Shown here: positions 15,056 to 23,505 of the stretch, piece after piece
Position numbering within the stretch: position 1 is the stretch's first letter
How the letters are laid out: the number at the start of each line of letters is the position of its first letter
Notes under the pieces: generated by a model
Seen by the model: only the letters and a program-made list of their open reading frames with translations
Told to the model about the DNA's origin: nothing
Database searches by the model: none
Made by a program: the position numbers and the translations under genes
Assembly (NCBI GenBank): GCA_013288205.1
Contig: JABDCH010000013.1
Coordinates: 1-40,654, forward strand
Reading direction: 5' to 3'
DNA: 40,654 nucleotides
Origin: Bacteroidota bacterium
Lineage (GTDB): Bacteria > Bacteroidota > Bacteroidia > JABEUT01

Positions 15056-15119
15056 CAAAGTTGAGTAACTATAAACAGAAAGAGTTACATAACTAAAGAG
15101 AATAGTTACATAAATCACA
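15056..15119 (-). promoter_or_regulatory. 21-bp direct-repeat promoter K (AraC/hybrid kinase operon)
   Basis: On the minus strand: TGTGA (15115-15119), N4, TGTAAC (15105-15110), TGTAAC (15084-15089) 21 bp downstream, and TTTG (15056-15059) 30 bp after the start of the second copy, the only unit not at 31. This is the closest match to the consensus and implies autoregulation. Confidence 0.83.
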
Positions 15120-15210
15120 GGTTAGTGGGCTGAACTTCAAAATATAGAAAAGGACGAATTGTTGAATCTCCACCCTTTTATTGCTATTAAAAACAAATAC
15201 CTACTACCTA

Positions 15211-15468
15211 TTAAAGGCTACGGGAAGGCTTACGGGGAGCAATCTCTACTTTTTGAGGTTGGCTTTTTTTGATAATACCAATCACATCTTCACGATTTTT
15301 GTTCAGCCTGGTTTCTATCCTGCTGAGCAATTCGTTTTCTTTACCGGCTTCAAACTTGAGGTCGGCATCTGTTAGTTGGGAATAGTTCTTCTTAAGCTGC
15401 TTGGATTGGGTTTCCCAATTGCCATTCATTTTGAAGGTCTCGGTGGTTTTATTTTTTGTTGATTCCAT
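15211..15468 (-). CDS. CsbD-like stress protein (copy 3)
   Basis: An 85-residue CsbD-like protein, longer than the other two: an N-terminal extension (ESTKNKTTETFK), the family core NGNWETQSKQLKKNYSQLTD, then ADLKFEAGKENELLSRIETR, and a basic Pro-rich tail (APRKPSRSL). ATG at 15468 lies 42 bp after the -7 box of promoter H. The internal Met at residue 14 would match the family's usual length but would make the leader longer than in any other unit. Confidence 0.87.
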   Translation of the reverse strand: MESTKNKTTETFKMNGNWETQSKQLKKNYSQLTDADLKFEAGKENELLSRIETRLNKNREDVIGIIKKSQPQKVEIAPRKPSRSL

Positions 15469-15507
15469 GTTATTTTTTTTATTTAAATTAGTTACTAATA
15501 ATTACGA

Positions 15508-15574
15508 TACAAAAATCGGCCTATTGAACCATTGAGGTATTACATAGTAATGAGAGATTATTATATATATCACG
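15508..15574 (-). promoter_or_regulatory. 21-bp direct-repeat promoter H (CsbD copy 3)
   Basis: On the minus strand: CGTGA (15570-15574), N4, TATAAT (15560-15565, degenerate), TGTAAT (15539-15544) 21 bp downstream, and a TTTTTG -7 box whose TTTG (15510-15513) is 31 bp after the start of the second copy. It has the weakest upstream half-site after promoter I. Confidence 0.72.
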
Positions 15575-15620
15575 TAAGCATTGTAAGTGTGCGTAATAGG
15601 GAATACGTATTATTAGCTAT

Positions 15621-15652
15621 AAAAAAGTCCCCGGCATATCCTGCCGGGGACT
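15621..15652 (-). terminator. Strong rho-independent terminator of the T9SS beta-repeat gene
   Basis: A perfect 11-bp GC-rich stem, AGTCCCCGGCA and TGCCGGGGACT, with a 5-nt loop. On the minus strand it is followed by six U. It begins 35 bp past the stop codon at 15687. Confidence 0.93.
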
Positions 15653-15686
15653 CATTAAATTTGCTTTGAAAGCTTGTTGATCAGTC

Positions 15687-17936
15687 TTATATCTTGCTGA
15701 ATTTCTTTACAACTTCCATATTGTCATTGTGAAGTCTCAGGATATACATACCATCAGCTAAGCCAGCAACAGAAACAACTGTTGCCGTATTATGAAACTG
15801 AAAGGTAGAAACTAATTGTCCAAATGCATTGTAAATTTCTCCATAAACAAGCGCTGTAGAACCTGTAGTATTTTGTATATTCAGGTTGCCGGTAGCAGGG
15901 TTAGGATATATTACAACGTTTCCGGTGCTTGCAGTTATTTCATTTACTGAAGTAGGAATTGTTTGCTGATTAAACACTGCAAACGGACTCATAGAAGTAA
16001 CATTCGCACGTACTAAACTATACATGCTTCCTGCCACTGTTGCGACCATACTGTCGCCAATATTATCCCACATAGATGCATAATGCGAAATATAACTGAA
16101 GTCGGTATGTAAAAATCCATTTACTTCAGCCGCAGCCAACCATGACAATTGCATGTTGGCATTGATGCCTGTACCTATGTTATTTTGAAATAACCAGGTA
16201 GCAGCAACCATTGGTTGGCTGGCCGATATTACAACACCTGTAGTACCTTGTGAGTAAACTTGAGGCATAGCGCTTAAGCCTACCGTTCCAACTGCAGAAC
16301 CCGGATTAAGGTTTAAGGTTGCAGGCAAATAGTTAGCTACTGTACCCACTTGATATGTGATAGTTTTACCTATGGTATCATTCATGGTTAAATAACCACC
16401 TTTGCTCGTAATTATATAAGACGTGTTGCTTGCCCCGGTAACAGCACCTGTGCGAGCTATCTCTAAATCACTGCTTCCGATATCAACGTAACCTTTTACA
16501 AAATTCAAGGTTCCGTCAATAATAAGTTCTGAACCCAATTTAAGTGAGCCTGCATTTCCTACATTCATAGTCAGATTCTTTATAGTATCGCCCAATGGTG
16601 AAAACATAATTGAATCGGTAACTGCTGTTAATGTATTTACACTGATGTTGGAAGCATGAGTTGAAAAAACCATACCTTTTCCTAATGCAGCAATGTCGGC
16701 ATTTATAGCTAAATTGTTTCCATTGAGAACGAGTGTTCCGCTTACTAAATTAAGGGTATCCACATTCAAGGCTGTTGCCAGGGTTATGCTATGTGTGTTT
16801 CCGATATTCTCAGTAAACTTACCCAGCGAGATGCCGCTAAGTGCAACATCTCCGGTAATAGTATTAATACCTGTAAAGGCTAATTTCGAAAGAGAATTCA
16901 CTGCTAAAAAGCCTGTACCAGTTAAATTACCTACTATCGTAAGAGCTTCACCACTGATGTTAAGCTCGCTACCGGTCGAAAGCACCAGGTTGCCGGCCAG
17001 GGTAAGTGCAGATGAAATAGCTACTGAATTACCAATACCTACATTAACCGTTAGGTTATTCAAATTCTGAAATCCCTTTACAAAGCCAATCGAGTTTGAC
17101 AACCCCGTTACTGTATTTACAGTAATGCTTGAAAGAACATTACCTGCTATGGCAACATTGCCCGTTATCTGGCTGCTGGTGGTAAGATTAAAGCCATCAA
17201 GCTTCAATACACCGCTGGTAAATTTTAACGAATCGTCCATTACAACGCTGGAAGTTAATGCCACTGTATCGGCACTTGGCACGTCAATAGTTACAACGCC
17301 TAATCCGACGCCACTTAGTTCCAACCCTGCTGTGGCAGAAGTATTAATATAGTTTACACTATATGGTGAAGTAAGCACGAGTGTGCCACCTGATAATGCA
17401 ACGCCTCCTCCCGATATAATTATATCAGAATTAGATCCGGCTGTTAATACACCGGCTGCATCCATTGTAAGTAAGCCTGACAGATTAAGCTCATTAAAAA
17501 ACTTAATTTGAGCTGTGGTACTGAGACTAACCATCGAATTGATGATAGTGTCGGCAATAACTGCGCCTGTGAAGGTGAATGAACCTCCTGTATTTAGCAT
17601 AAACTTGGCTGCATTGATGCTTCCTGCACCGGCTAAAGAACCGCCTGAATTTACATTCAACCTAATGTAAGGAGCTGCTGAGAGTGTTCCAAGTACATTT
17701 ACTGTACCGTTAACTGCAACATTTTGGTCCATCGTTACCGTGTAAGTCAAAGGGACAACAACTATGTCGCCTACCGGTAATGTAAATGGAGGTGCACTGC
17801 CTCCCCACGTTGCTGCGCTGCTCCAATTACCTGTTGCCGATGCTGTGTATATTGTCGCAGAGGACATTCCACATACCAGCATAAAGGATGCTATAAGCAG
17901 TCCCGCTTTTACTGGATTTTTGATATTCTTTTTCAT
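15687..17936 (-). CDS. Large secreted beta-repeat protein with T9SS sorting tail
   Basis: A 749-residue exported protein with a signal peptide (AGLLIASFMLVCGMSSA). It opens with TASATGNWSSAATWGG, an opening common in Bacteroidota surface proteins, followed by more than 500 residues of short beta-strand repeats rich in Gly, Ser, Thr, Asn and Leu (patterns such as LTLAGNLVLSTGSELNISGE and ALNVDTLNLVSGTLVLNGN) that suggest a beta-helix. The C-terminal 75 residues are a T9SS type A sorting domain: VVIYPNPATGNLNIQN, IYNAFGQLV, LADGMYILRLHN, KKFSKI. It is surface-anchored or released, possibly an adhesin. It forms a single-gene unit with promoter I and a strong terminator. Confidence 0.87.
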   Translation of the reverse strand: MKKNIKNPVKAGLLIASFMLVCGMSSATIYTASATGNWSSAATWGGSAPPFTLPVGDIVVVPLTYTVTMDQNVAVNGTVNVLGTLSAAPYIRLNVNSGGSLAGAGSINAAKFMLNTGGSFTFTGAVIADTIINSMVSLSTTAQIKFFNELNLSGLLTMDAAGVLTAGSNSDIIISGGGVALSGGTLVLTSPYSVNYINTSATAGLELSGVGLGVVTIDVPSADTVALTSSVVMDDSLKFTSGVLKLDGFNLTTSSQITGNVAIAGNVLSSITVNTVTGLSNSIGFVKGFQNLNNLTVNVGIGNSVAISSALTLAGNLVLSTGSELNISGEALTIVGNLTGTGFLAVNSLSKLAFTGINTITGDVALSGISLGKFTENIGNTHSITLATALNVDTLNLVSGTLVLNGNNLAINADIAALGKGMVFSTHASNISVNTLTAVTDSIMFSPLGDTIKNLTMNVGNAGSLKLGSELIIDGTLNFVKGYVDIGSSDLEIARTGAVTGASNTSYIITSKGGYLTMNDTIGKTITYQVGTVANYLPATLNLNPGSAVGTVGLSAMPQVYSQGTTGVVISASQPMVAATWLFQNNIGTGINANMQLSWLAAAEVNGFLHTDFSYISHYASMWDNIGDSMVATVAGSMYSLVRANVTSMSPFAVFNQQTIPTSVNEITASTGNVVIYPNPATGNLNIQNTTGSTALVYGEIYNAFGQLVSTFQFHNTATVVSVAGLADGMYILRLHNDNMEVVKKFSKI

Positions 17937-17975
17937 GATTTTTTGATTTAAATGATTTAATTAATAATTACGCTG

Positions 17976-18040
17976 CAAAAGTCCTTCTGTTTACGCAGAG
18001 AAGCATTACACATTACAGAAAAGATGTTACACATATCTTA
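17976..18040 (-). promoter_or_regulatory. 21-bp direct-repeat promoter I (T9SS beta-repeat protein)
   Basis: On the minus strand: TAAGA (18036-18040, weak match to TGTGA), N4, TGTAAC (18026-18031), TGTAAT (18005-18010) 21 bp downstream, and a TTTTG -7 box (17976-17980) whose TTTG is 31 bp after the start of the second copy. A third TGTAAT at 18012-18017 lies between them. Confidence 0.75.
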
Positions 18041-18057
18041 TCTTTAGTGTAGGACAT

Positions 18058-18087
18058 AAAAAAAAGTCCCGCATTTCTGCGAGACTA
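18058..18087 (-). terminator. Rho-independent terminator of the coiled-coil lipoprotein gene
   Basis: Stem AGTCCCGCA and TGCGAGACT with one mismatch and a 4-nt loop, followed on the minus strand by a run of nine U. It lies 27 bp past the stop codon at 18114. Confidence 0.85.
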
Positions 18088-18113
18088 CTTTAAACATCAC
18101 ACTACTACACTAA

Positions 18114-18956
18114 CTATTTTAATGCGACAACCATATATTTACTTTCTCCCCAGAATGCCGAAGGATTTGTTATGGAAACATAATCCGATTTATCATCACT
18201 GGTGATCGTATAAGAATTATCAGGATGGGTAGTGATGAACTTCTTAAACTTCCCATTTAAACTTATGCTTTTACAGGTAGTAAGATCGGCTCGTGTGTAC
18301 TTTGAGTTATCAATATTGGGGTTTACTTTGGATGTACGCCCTATTCCAATAAATCCGCCTTGTTTATCTATAATGCCATTATCTTTTAGTTGTTTCATGG
18401 TTCCGCAGGAATAATAAACAGTATTTATTTGATTGGTTAAATCGGCTACCTGTGCCCGTTGCGCATATATTACACTCATGCTATCATCGAAGTTGGCGTT
18501 AACGGTTTGCAAAGCATTATTAGTCTGTATTAGGTTATTTTGTAATACATAAATTTCTGTATCCTTCATGGAAATTTCCTGTGAAAGGTGCATTACTATA
18601 TCTGAAAGATTTGCATTTTTAATAGTCATGCTTTTTAGTCTTGCTTGAAGGCTGGTCATTTTCTTATCATTGGCAAGAATCCATTCGTCCAGTTCCTTTA
18701 CTTCTGCAACAACCGACTGTTTGTTTTCACCGGAAGTTACGGTTATCATTTTTTCACGAGCCTTGATCCTGTCCAGATTATCCTGTATTTCGCTAAGTGC
18801 ACTCAGATAAGAGGTTACATTAGAATCTTTTTGATTGGCCTGTGCAAGAAGTGTTGAATCCTGTCTGTTTAAGTCTGTTAGCTTTTGAACCTGGTCCGAA
18901 TTGGAGCATCCGGCAAGCACAAGCATTGCAATAATAATATATCCTGTTGTTTTCAT
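18114..18956 (-). CDS. Coiled-coil lipoprotein, possibly Cbp1-type adhesin
   Basis: A 280-residue lipoprotein: lipobox AMLVLAGC (Cys16), long coiled coil (about residues 20-175) and a C-terminal globular part (about 180-280) with YYSCGTMKQLKDNGIIDKQG, GGFIGIGRTSKV, ITTHPDNSY and SITNPSAFWGESKYMVV. This layout and the YY-xGT-KELK-G-I / GGFIGIG pattern recall Bacteroidota lipoproteins annotated as Cbp1-family collagen-binding adhesins; I am fairly but not fully sure of that name, and the collagen link need not hold here. It forms a single-gene unit with promoter J and its own terminator, divergent from transketolase. Confidence 0.82.
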   Translation of the reverse strand: MKTTGYIIIAMLVLAGCSNSDQVQKLTDLNRQDSTLLAQANQKDSNVTSYLSALSEIQDNLDRIKAREKMITVTSGENKQSVVAEVKELDEWILANDKKMTSLQARLKSMTIKNANLSDIVMHLSQEISMKDTEIYVLQNNLIQTNNALQTVNANFDDSMSVIYAQRAQVADLTNQINTVYYSCGTMKQLKDNGIIDKQGGFIGIGRTSKVNPNIDNSKYTRADLTTCKSISLNGKFKKFITTHPDNSYTITSDDKSDYVSITNPSAFWGESKYMVVALK

Positions 18957-18990
18957 ATTTTGTTGGTTTTAATTTATGTTTTATTGAGTG

Positions 18991-19055
18991 CAAAAGTGCG
19001 TTCATTTATGCCGAACGATATTACACATGGCTTAAAAATTGTTACACATATCACA
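18991..19055 (-). promoter_or_regulatory. 21-bp direct-repeat promoter J (coiled-coil lipoprotein)
   Basis: On the minus strand: TGTGA (19051-19055), N4, TGTAAC (19041-19046), TGTAAT (19020-19025) 21 bp downstream, and a TTTTG -7 box (18991-18995) whose TTTG is 31 bp after the start of the second copy. It lies back to back with promoter L. Confidence 0.82.
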
Positions 19056-19161
19056 TGTTATTTAAGTTAGTTTGGCATTTTTGCCTCAATTGAGTAAAGG
19101 GTAGCGATAGTTCCTTTTTTTAGTAATCCATTGACTATTATTAAGGTGCCTCTTTAAAATG

Positions 19162-19229
19162 TGTGAATTATGCAACTTTTCACGGGATTTATGTAACACC
19201 CGATTATGCAAGAATATCGTCCTTTATAC
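19162..19229 (+). promoter_or_regulatory. 21-bp direct-repeat promoter L (transketolase/glucan operon)
   Basis: The only plus-strand copy: TGTGA (19162-19166), N4, TGCAAC (19171-19176), TGTAAC (19192-19197) 21 bp downstream, then a -7 box variant TTTA (19223-19226) 31 bp after the start of the second copy. It brings central carbon and glucan genes into the regulon. The final G of TTTG is missing, which may weaken the core promoter. Confidence 0.78.
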
Positions 19230-19246
19230 AAACAATAATAGCACTT

Positions 19247-21325
19247 ATGAATACCATTACAAAGACAATATTTAACTCTGAAAAGCTAGATGAACTTTGT
19301 GTTAATACCATCCGTTTCCTTTCTATAGATGCTGTGCAGAAAGCAAATAGCGGACACCCGGGTTTACCGTTAGGTGCTGCTCCAATGGCATATACATTAT
19401 GGACCAGATTTCTTCAACATACTCCTACAAACCCTCACTGGTTTAACCGTGACAGGTTTGTGCTATCTGCCGGACACGGTTCCATGTTATTATATAGTCT
19501 GCTGCACCTCACCGGATATGATTTGCCCTTGGAAGAAATTAAGCAATTTCGCCAGTGGGGAAGCAAAGCCCCCGGACATCCTGAACATGGCTTAACCCCC
19601 GGTGTTGAAACCACCACAGGACCACTTGGACAAGGATTTGCCAATGGTGTGGGTATGGCAATTGCTGAAGCTTATCTTGCAGCACGCTACAATAAACCAG
19701 GCTTTGATATTATTAATCACAATACCTACGGATTGGTTAGCGATGGCGACCTGATGGAAGGGGTATCTGCCGAAGCCGCTCCATTGGCTGGGCATCTAAA
19801 ACTGGGTAAATTGATTTACCTGTACGATAACAACCACATCACACTTGCTTCATCAACTCAGGTAACATTCACAGAAGACCATGCCAAACGATTTGAGGCA
19901 TATGGATGGCATACTCAATCTGTTGAAGATGGTAACGATTTGGAATCCATTGAAAATGCTATTCGTATTGCTAAGGAAGAAACAGAACGCCCATCGCTGA
20001 TTCTCATTCGGACACATATTGGATATGGCTCACCTCATAAGCAAGATACCTGTGCGGCGCATGGCTCTCCCTTGGGAAAGGAAGAAGTGAAGTTGACAAA
20101 AGAAAATCTGGGTTGGCCTGCCGAACCTGACTTTCTAATTCCAAAAGAAGCTGAACTGCACTTTCGAAAAGCCATTGAAAATGGAAAACAGTTAGAAAAA
20201 GAATGGGAAAATAAATTCTCATTATATGAAAAGAGCTATCCTGAACTTGCTTCAGAACTTCGAGGTCTTATTAATGGAAAACTGCCTCTTGGTTGGGGTG
20301 CAAATATTCCTGTTTTCCCCGTTGATGCTAAAGGAATGGCAACACGTGTTGCTTCGGGCAAAATTATGCAAACATTTAGCCCCTTACTACCCGGCTTTAT
20401 TGGCGGCTCCGCCGATTTGAATACATCTACATATACAGAACTTAAAGGTGCCGGAAATTTTGAGAATCCTTCTATGGCAGTTGGTGACCTGCAAGGTTCT
20501 GCCGAGGGCGGGTGGAGTTACTCCGGGCGCAATTTGCAATTTGGCGTTCGTGAACATGGTATGGCCTCCATATCAAATGGCATGGCTGCACATGGTGGCA
20601 TTCTTCCATTTTGCGCTACGTTCTTAACCTTTTCAGATTATATGCGACCAGCTATCCGTCTTGCAGCATTAATGGAATTGAATGTAGTTTACGTTTTCAC
20701 ACACGACAGTATTGCCATGGGTGAAGATGGCCCCACCCACCAGCCCATAGAACACATTGCAAGTCTCCGGGCAATTCCACGGCTTATTACCATCCGTCCG
20801 GGCGATGCCAATGAAACAGCAATGGCATGGCGCATGGCAATTGAATCGCACAAAGCGCCGGTAGCTTTAATTCTGTCAAGACAAGATATGCCAACCCTTG
20901 ACCGAAAAATATTTGATCCTGCTGACGGGCTTCGTTTCGGTGCGTATATATTGTCAGATGCGCCTGATTATAAGCCAGAATTAATACTAATTGCCAGCGG
21001 TTCAGAAGTTAGCCTGATAGTGGAAGCGCAGAAAAAACTAATCGAAAGAAATGTTTCTGTAAGGCTTGTTTCCATGCCCAGTTGGGAATTATTCGAAGCT
21101 CAAACTATAGAATACCGTAATACGGTACTTCCACCATCCGTGAGTGCAAGAATAGCGGTAGAAGCTGGTATAACCCAGGGCTGGCATCGTTATGTGGGCG
21201 ACAAAGGTGATGTAATTGGCATTGATACCTTTGGAGCATCAGCTCCGGGAGAAATTATGCTGCGTGAATATGGATTCACCATCGAAAATATTTGTGAAAG
21301 GGCAATGCATTTATTAAAAAAATAA
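19247..21325 (+). CDS. tkt: Transketolase
   Basis: A 692-residue thiamine-diphosphate transketolase, which moves two-carbon units between sugar phosphates in the pentose phosphate pathway. Motifs: [53 protein letters not shown], the ThDP/metal-binding SDGDLMEG...DNNHI, then [14 protein letters not shown] and [11 protein letters not shown] in the pyrimidine domain. It has full family length. I use ATG 19247: the open frame extends up to a GTG at 19163, but that stretch contains the direct repeat and -7 box of promoter L, so it cannot be translated from that promoter. It is the first gene of a four-gene operon; the next ATG is 6 bp after the stop. Confidence 0.96.
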   Translation: MNTITKTIFNSEKLDELCVNTIRFLSIDAVQKANSGHPGLPLGAAPMAYTLWTRFLQHTPTNPHWFNRDRFVLSAGHGSMLLYSLLHLTGYDLPLEEIKQFRQWGSKAPGHPEHGLTPGVETTTGPLGQGFANGVGMAIAEAYLAARYNKPGFDIINHNTYGLVSDGDLMEGVSAEAAPLAGHLKLGKLIYLYDNNHITLASSTQVTFTEDHAKRFEAYGWHTQSVEDGNDLESIENAIRIAKEETERPSLILIRTHIGYGSPHKQDTCAAHGSPLGKEEVKLTKENLGWPAEPDFLIPKEAELHFRKAIENGKQLEKEWENKFSLYEKSYPELASELRGLINGKLPLGWGANIPVFPVDAKGMATRVASGKIMQTFSPLLPGFIGGSADLNTSTYTELKGAGNFENPSMAVGDLQGSAEGGWSYSGRNLQFGVREHGMASISNGMAAHGGILPFCATFLTFSDYMRPAIRLAALMELNVVYVFTHDSIAMGEDGPTHQPIEHIASLRAIPRLITIRPGDANETAMAWRMAIESHKAPVALILSRQDMPTLDRKIFDPADGLRFGAYILSDAPDYKPELILIASGSEVSLIVEAQKKLIERNVSVRLVSMPSWELFEAQTIEYRNTVLPPSVSARIAVEAGITQGWHRYVGDKGDVIGIDTFGASAPGEIMLREYGFTIENICERAMHLLKK

Positions 21326-21330
21326 AAACC

Positions 21331-21813
21331 ATGATTACTGCAACAGAGCAAATACCGCAATCGGGGAAAAAAATTGGAATTGCCGCAGACCATGCGGGAT
21401 TTGAATTGAAGGAATATGTAAAGAAAATGCTGAGTAACTCCGGATACGAGGTAATTGATTTTGGCAACACTGAACAGAACCCGGATGATGATTACCCCGA
21501 TTATATAATTCCCCTTGCCCGTGCCATATCAAGTGGCAGTATCACTCGCGGCATAGCTATTTGCGGTAGTGGCGTTGGCGCTTGTATTGCAGCAAATAAG
21601 GTAACAGGTATTAGGGCTTGCCTGATTCATGAAAAGTTTTCGGCACAGCAGGGCGTGGAAGACGATGATATGAATATGATTTGTTTAGGTGGCAGGGTAG
21701 TTGACCATTCACTTGCATGGGAATTGATAGTGGTTTTTCTCGCGGCAAAATTTATAGATATAGAAAGGCATACCCGCCGTTTGAAAAAAATTACTGAACT
21801 TGTCAAACAATGA
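21331..21813 (+). CDS. rpiB: Ribose-5-phosphate isomerase B
   Basis: A 160-residue RpiB/LacAB-family sugar-phosphate isomerase that interconverts ribose-5-phosphate and ribulose-5-phosphate. The phosphate/substrate motif is GIAADHAGFELK, the catalytic Cys is in AICGSGVGACIAANKV, and DDDMNMICLGGRVV is the conserved C-terminal motif. It has about ten extra N-terminal residues (ITATEQIPQSGKK). It sits 5 bp after tkt and 33 bp before pgm, consistent with a pentose-phosphate cassette. Confidence 0.93.
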   Translation: MITATEQIPQSGKKIGIAADHAGFELKEYVKKMLSNSGYEVIDFGNTEQNPDDDYPDYIIPLARAISSGSITRGIAICGSGVGACIAANKVTGIRACLIHEKFSAQQGVEDDDMNMICLGGRVVDHSLAWELIVVFLAAKFIDIERHTRRLKKITELVKQ

Positions 21814-21846
21814 TATACCGAAAAATATTAAAAATTTAAAATACGA

Positions 21847-23505
21847 ATGAAAATAAGCCCTTATGCCGGAAAACTGGCGGAACAAAAAATACTGGTAAAT
21901 GTGCCCCGACTTGTTACTGCTTACTATACAGGAATACCGGATCCTTCTAACGTAGGCGAACGTGTCGCATTTGGCACTTCCGGCCACCGGGGTTCTTCAT
22001 TCAAAAATACTTTTAATGAGCGTCATATTCTTGCCATCACACAAGCCATTTGTTTATACCGCAAGCAAAATAAAATAGATGGCCCATTATTCCTGGGCTT
22101 TGATACTCATGCTCTTTCAGCACCAGCTTTTGCCTCTACCATGGAAGTGCTTGCAGCTAATAGTGTGGATGTAATGATTGCAGAAGGAGATGAGTATACC
22201 CCTACCCCTGTTATTTCTCATGCTATTTTAAAATACAATAAGGATCGTAAAACAGGTTTAGCAGATGGTATCGTTATTACTCCCTCTCACAATCCCCCGG
22301 ATGATGGAGGTTTTAAATACAATCCGCCCAACGGAGGGCCTGCCGGAAGTGCCGTTACCAATTGGATTGAAGCAAAAGCAAATGAACTGCTGAAGGAAAA
22401 CCTTCAACTGGTGAAAAGAATTCCTTTTGAAAAAGCGCTTCGCACCTCTACCACACATCGGCATGACTATATCCAGGCTTACATAAGCGACCTGGGAAAT
22501 ATTATTGACATGAACCTTCTGCGCGATTCCAAAATAAAAATGGGCGTTGACCCTCTTGGCGGTGCAGGTGTTCATTATTGGGAACCTATTGCCGAACGCT
22601 ATCATTTAGATTTGACCGTAGTAAGTAAAATCGTTGACCCCACCTTCCGTTTTATGACCGTGGATTGGGATGGGCAAATTCGCATGGATCCTTCATCTCC
22701 TTCTGCCATGCAGCGATTGATTGATATGAAAGATAAGTTTGATATTTCTTTTGCTTGCGATACAGACCACGACAGGCACGGAATTGTTACCAAAAGTGCA
22801 GGACTATTAAATCCCAATCATTATTTATCGGTTGCCATTTCCTATCTTCTTCAGCATCGCACCCAATGGGCCAAAACAGCAGCGGTGGGAAAAACAGTTG
22901 TGAGCACAGAGTTAATTGACCGCGTTACTGCAAAACTTGGAAGGCAGCTTTATGAAGTACCCGTCGGATTTAAATGGTTTGTAGATGGATTAATTGATTC
23001 TTCCCTCTGCTTTGGAGGAGAGGAAAGTGCGGGTGCATCTTTTTCAAGATTGGATGGCAGCGTATGGACAACCGATAAGGATGGATTTATTCCGACATTG
23101 CTTTCAGCTGAAATTACAGCAAAATTGGGAAGTGATCCGGGTGTGTTATATAATAACCTAACACAAGAATTGGGTACACCTGTTTATGTCCGTGTGGAAG
23201 CAAAAGCTACGCCTGAAGAAAAAGAGAAATTAAAAAATCTTTCGGCTGAACAAGTAAAACAAAGAGAAATTGGCGGTGAAAAAATAAAAAATATTCTTAG
23301 CAATGCCCCCGGAAACAATGCCTCAATAGGCGGTATAAAAGTATCAACGGAGAATGGTTGGTTTGCTGCCCGCCCTTCTGGAACAGAAGATATTTATAAA
23401 ATTTATGCGGAAAGCTTTTTGGGAAAAGAACACTTGAAACAAATAATTGAAGAGGCGCAACATGTAGTTGATGATGCTTTAAAAGTAAAAGAAAAGATTG
23501 TATGA
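21847..23505 (+). CDS. pgm: Phosphoglucomutase (alpha-D-glucose-phosphate specific)
   Basis: A 552-residue phosphohexomutase that converts glucose-6-phosphate to glucose-1-phosphate, the precursor of UDP-glucose. It carries FGTSGHRGSS near the start, the phosphoserine loop ITPSHNPPDDGGFKYNPPNG, the metal-binding loop CDTDHDRHGIV, the sugar-binding loop GGEESAGASF and the phosphate-binding RPSGTEDIYKIY. The length is typical of bacterial alpha-PGM. Its last codons overlap the start of the giant glucan synthase by 4 bp (ATGA), so the two are translationally coupled. That coupling suggests it supplies glucose-1-phosphate for glucan synthesis. Confidence 0.95.
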   Translation: MKISPYAGKLAEQKILVNVPRLVTAYYTGIPDPSNVGERVAFGTSGHRGSSFKNTFNERHILAITQAICLYRKQNKIDGPLFLGFDTHALSAPAFASTMEVLAANSVDVMIAEGDEYTPTPVISHAILKYNKDRKTGLADGIVITPSHNPPDDGGFKYNPPNGGPAGSAVTNWIEAKANELLKENLQLVKRIPFEKALRTSTTHRHDYIQAYISDLGNIIDMNLLRDSKIKMGVDPLGGAGVHYWEPIAERYHLDLTVVSKIVDPTFRFMTVDWDGQIRMDPSSPSAMQRLIDMKDKFDISFACDTDHDRHGIVTKSAGLLNPNHYLSVAISYLLQHRTQWAKTAAVGKTVVSTELIDRVTAKLGRQLYEVPVGFKWFVDGLIDSSLCFGGEESAGASFSRLDGSVWTTDKDGFIPTLLSAEITAKLGSDPGVLYNNLTQELGTPVYVRVEAKATPEEKEKLKNLSAEQVKQREIGGEKIKNILSNAPGNNASIGGIKVSTENGWFAARPSGTEDIYKIYAESFLGKEHLKQIIEEAQHVVDDALKVKEKIV

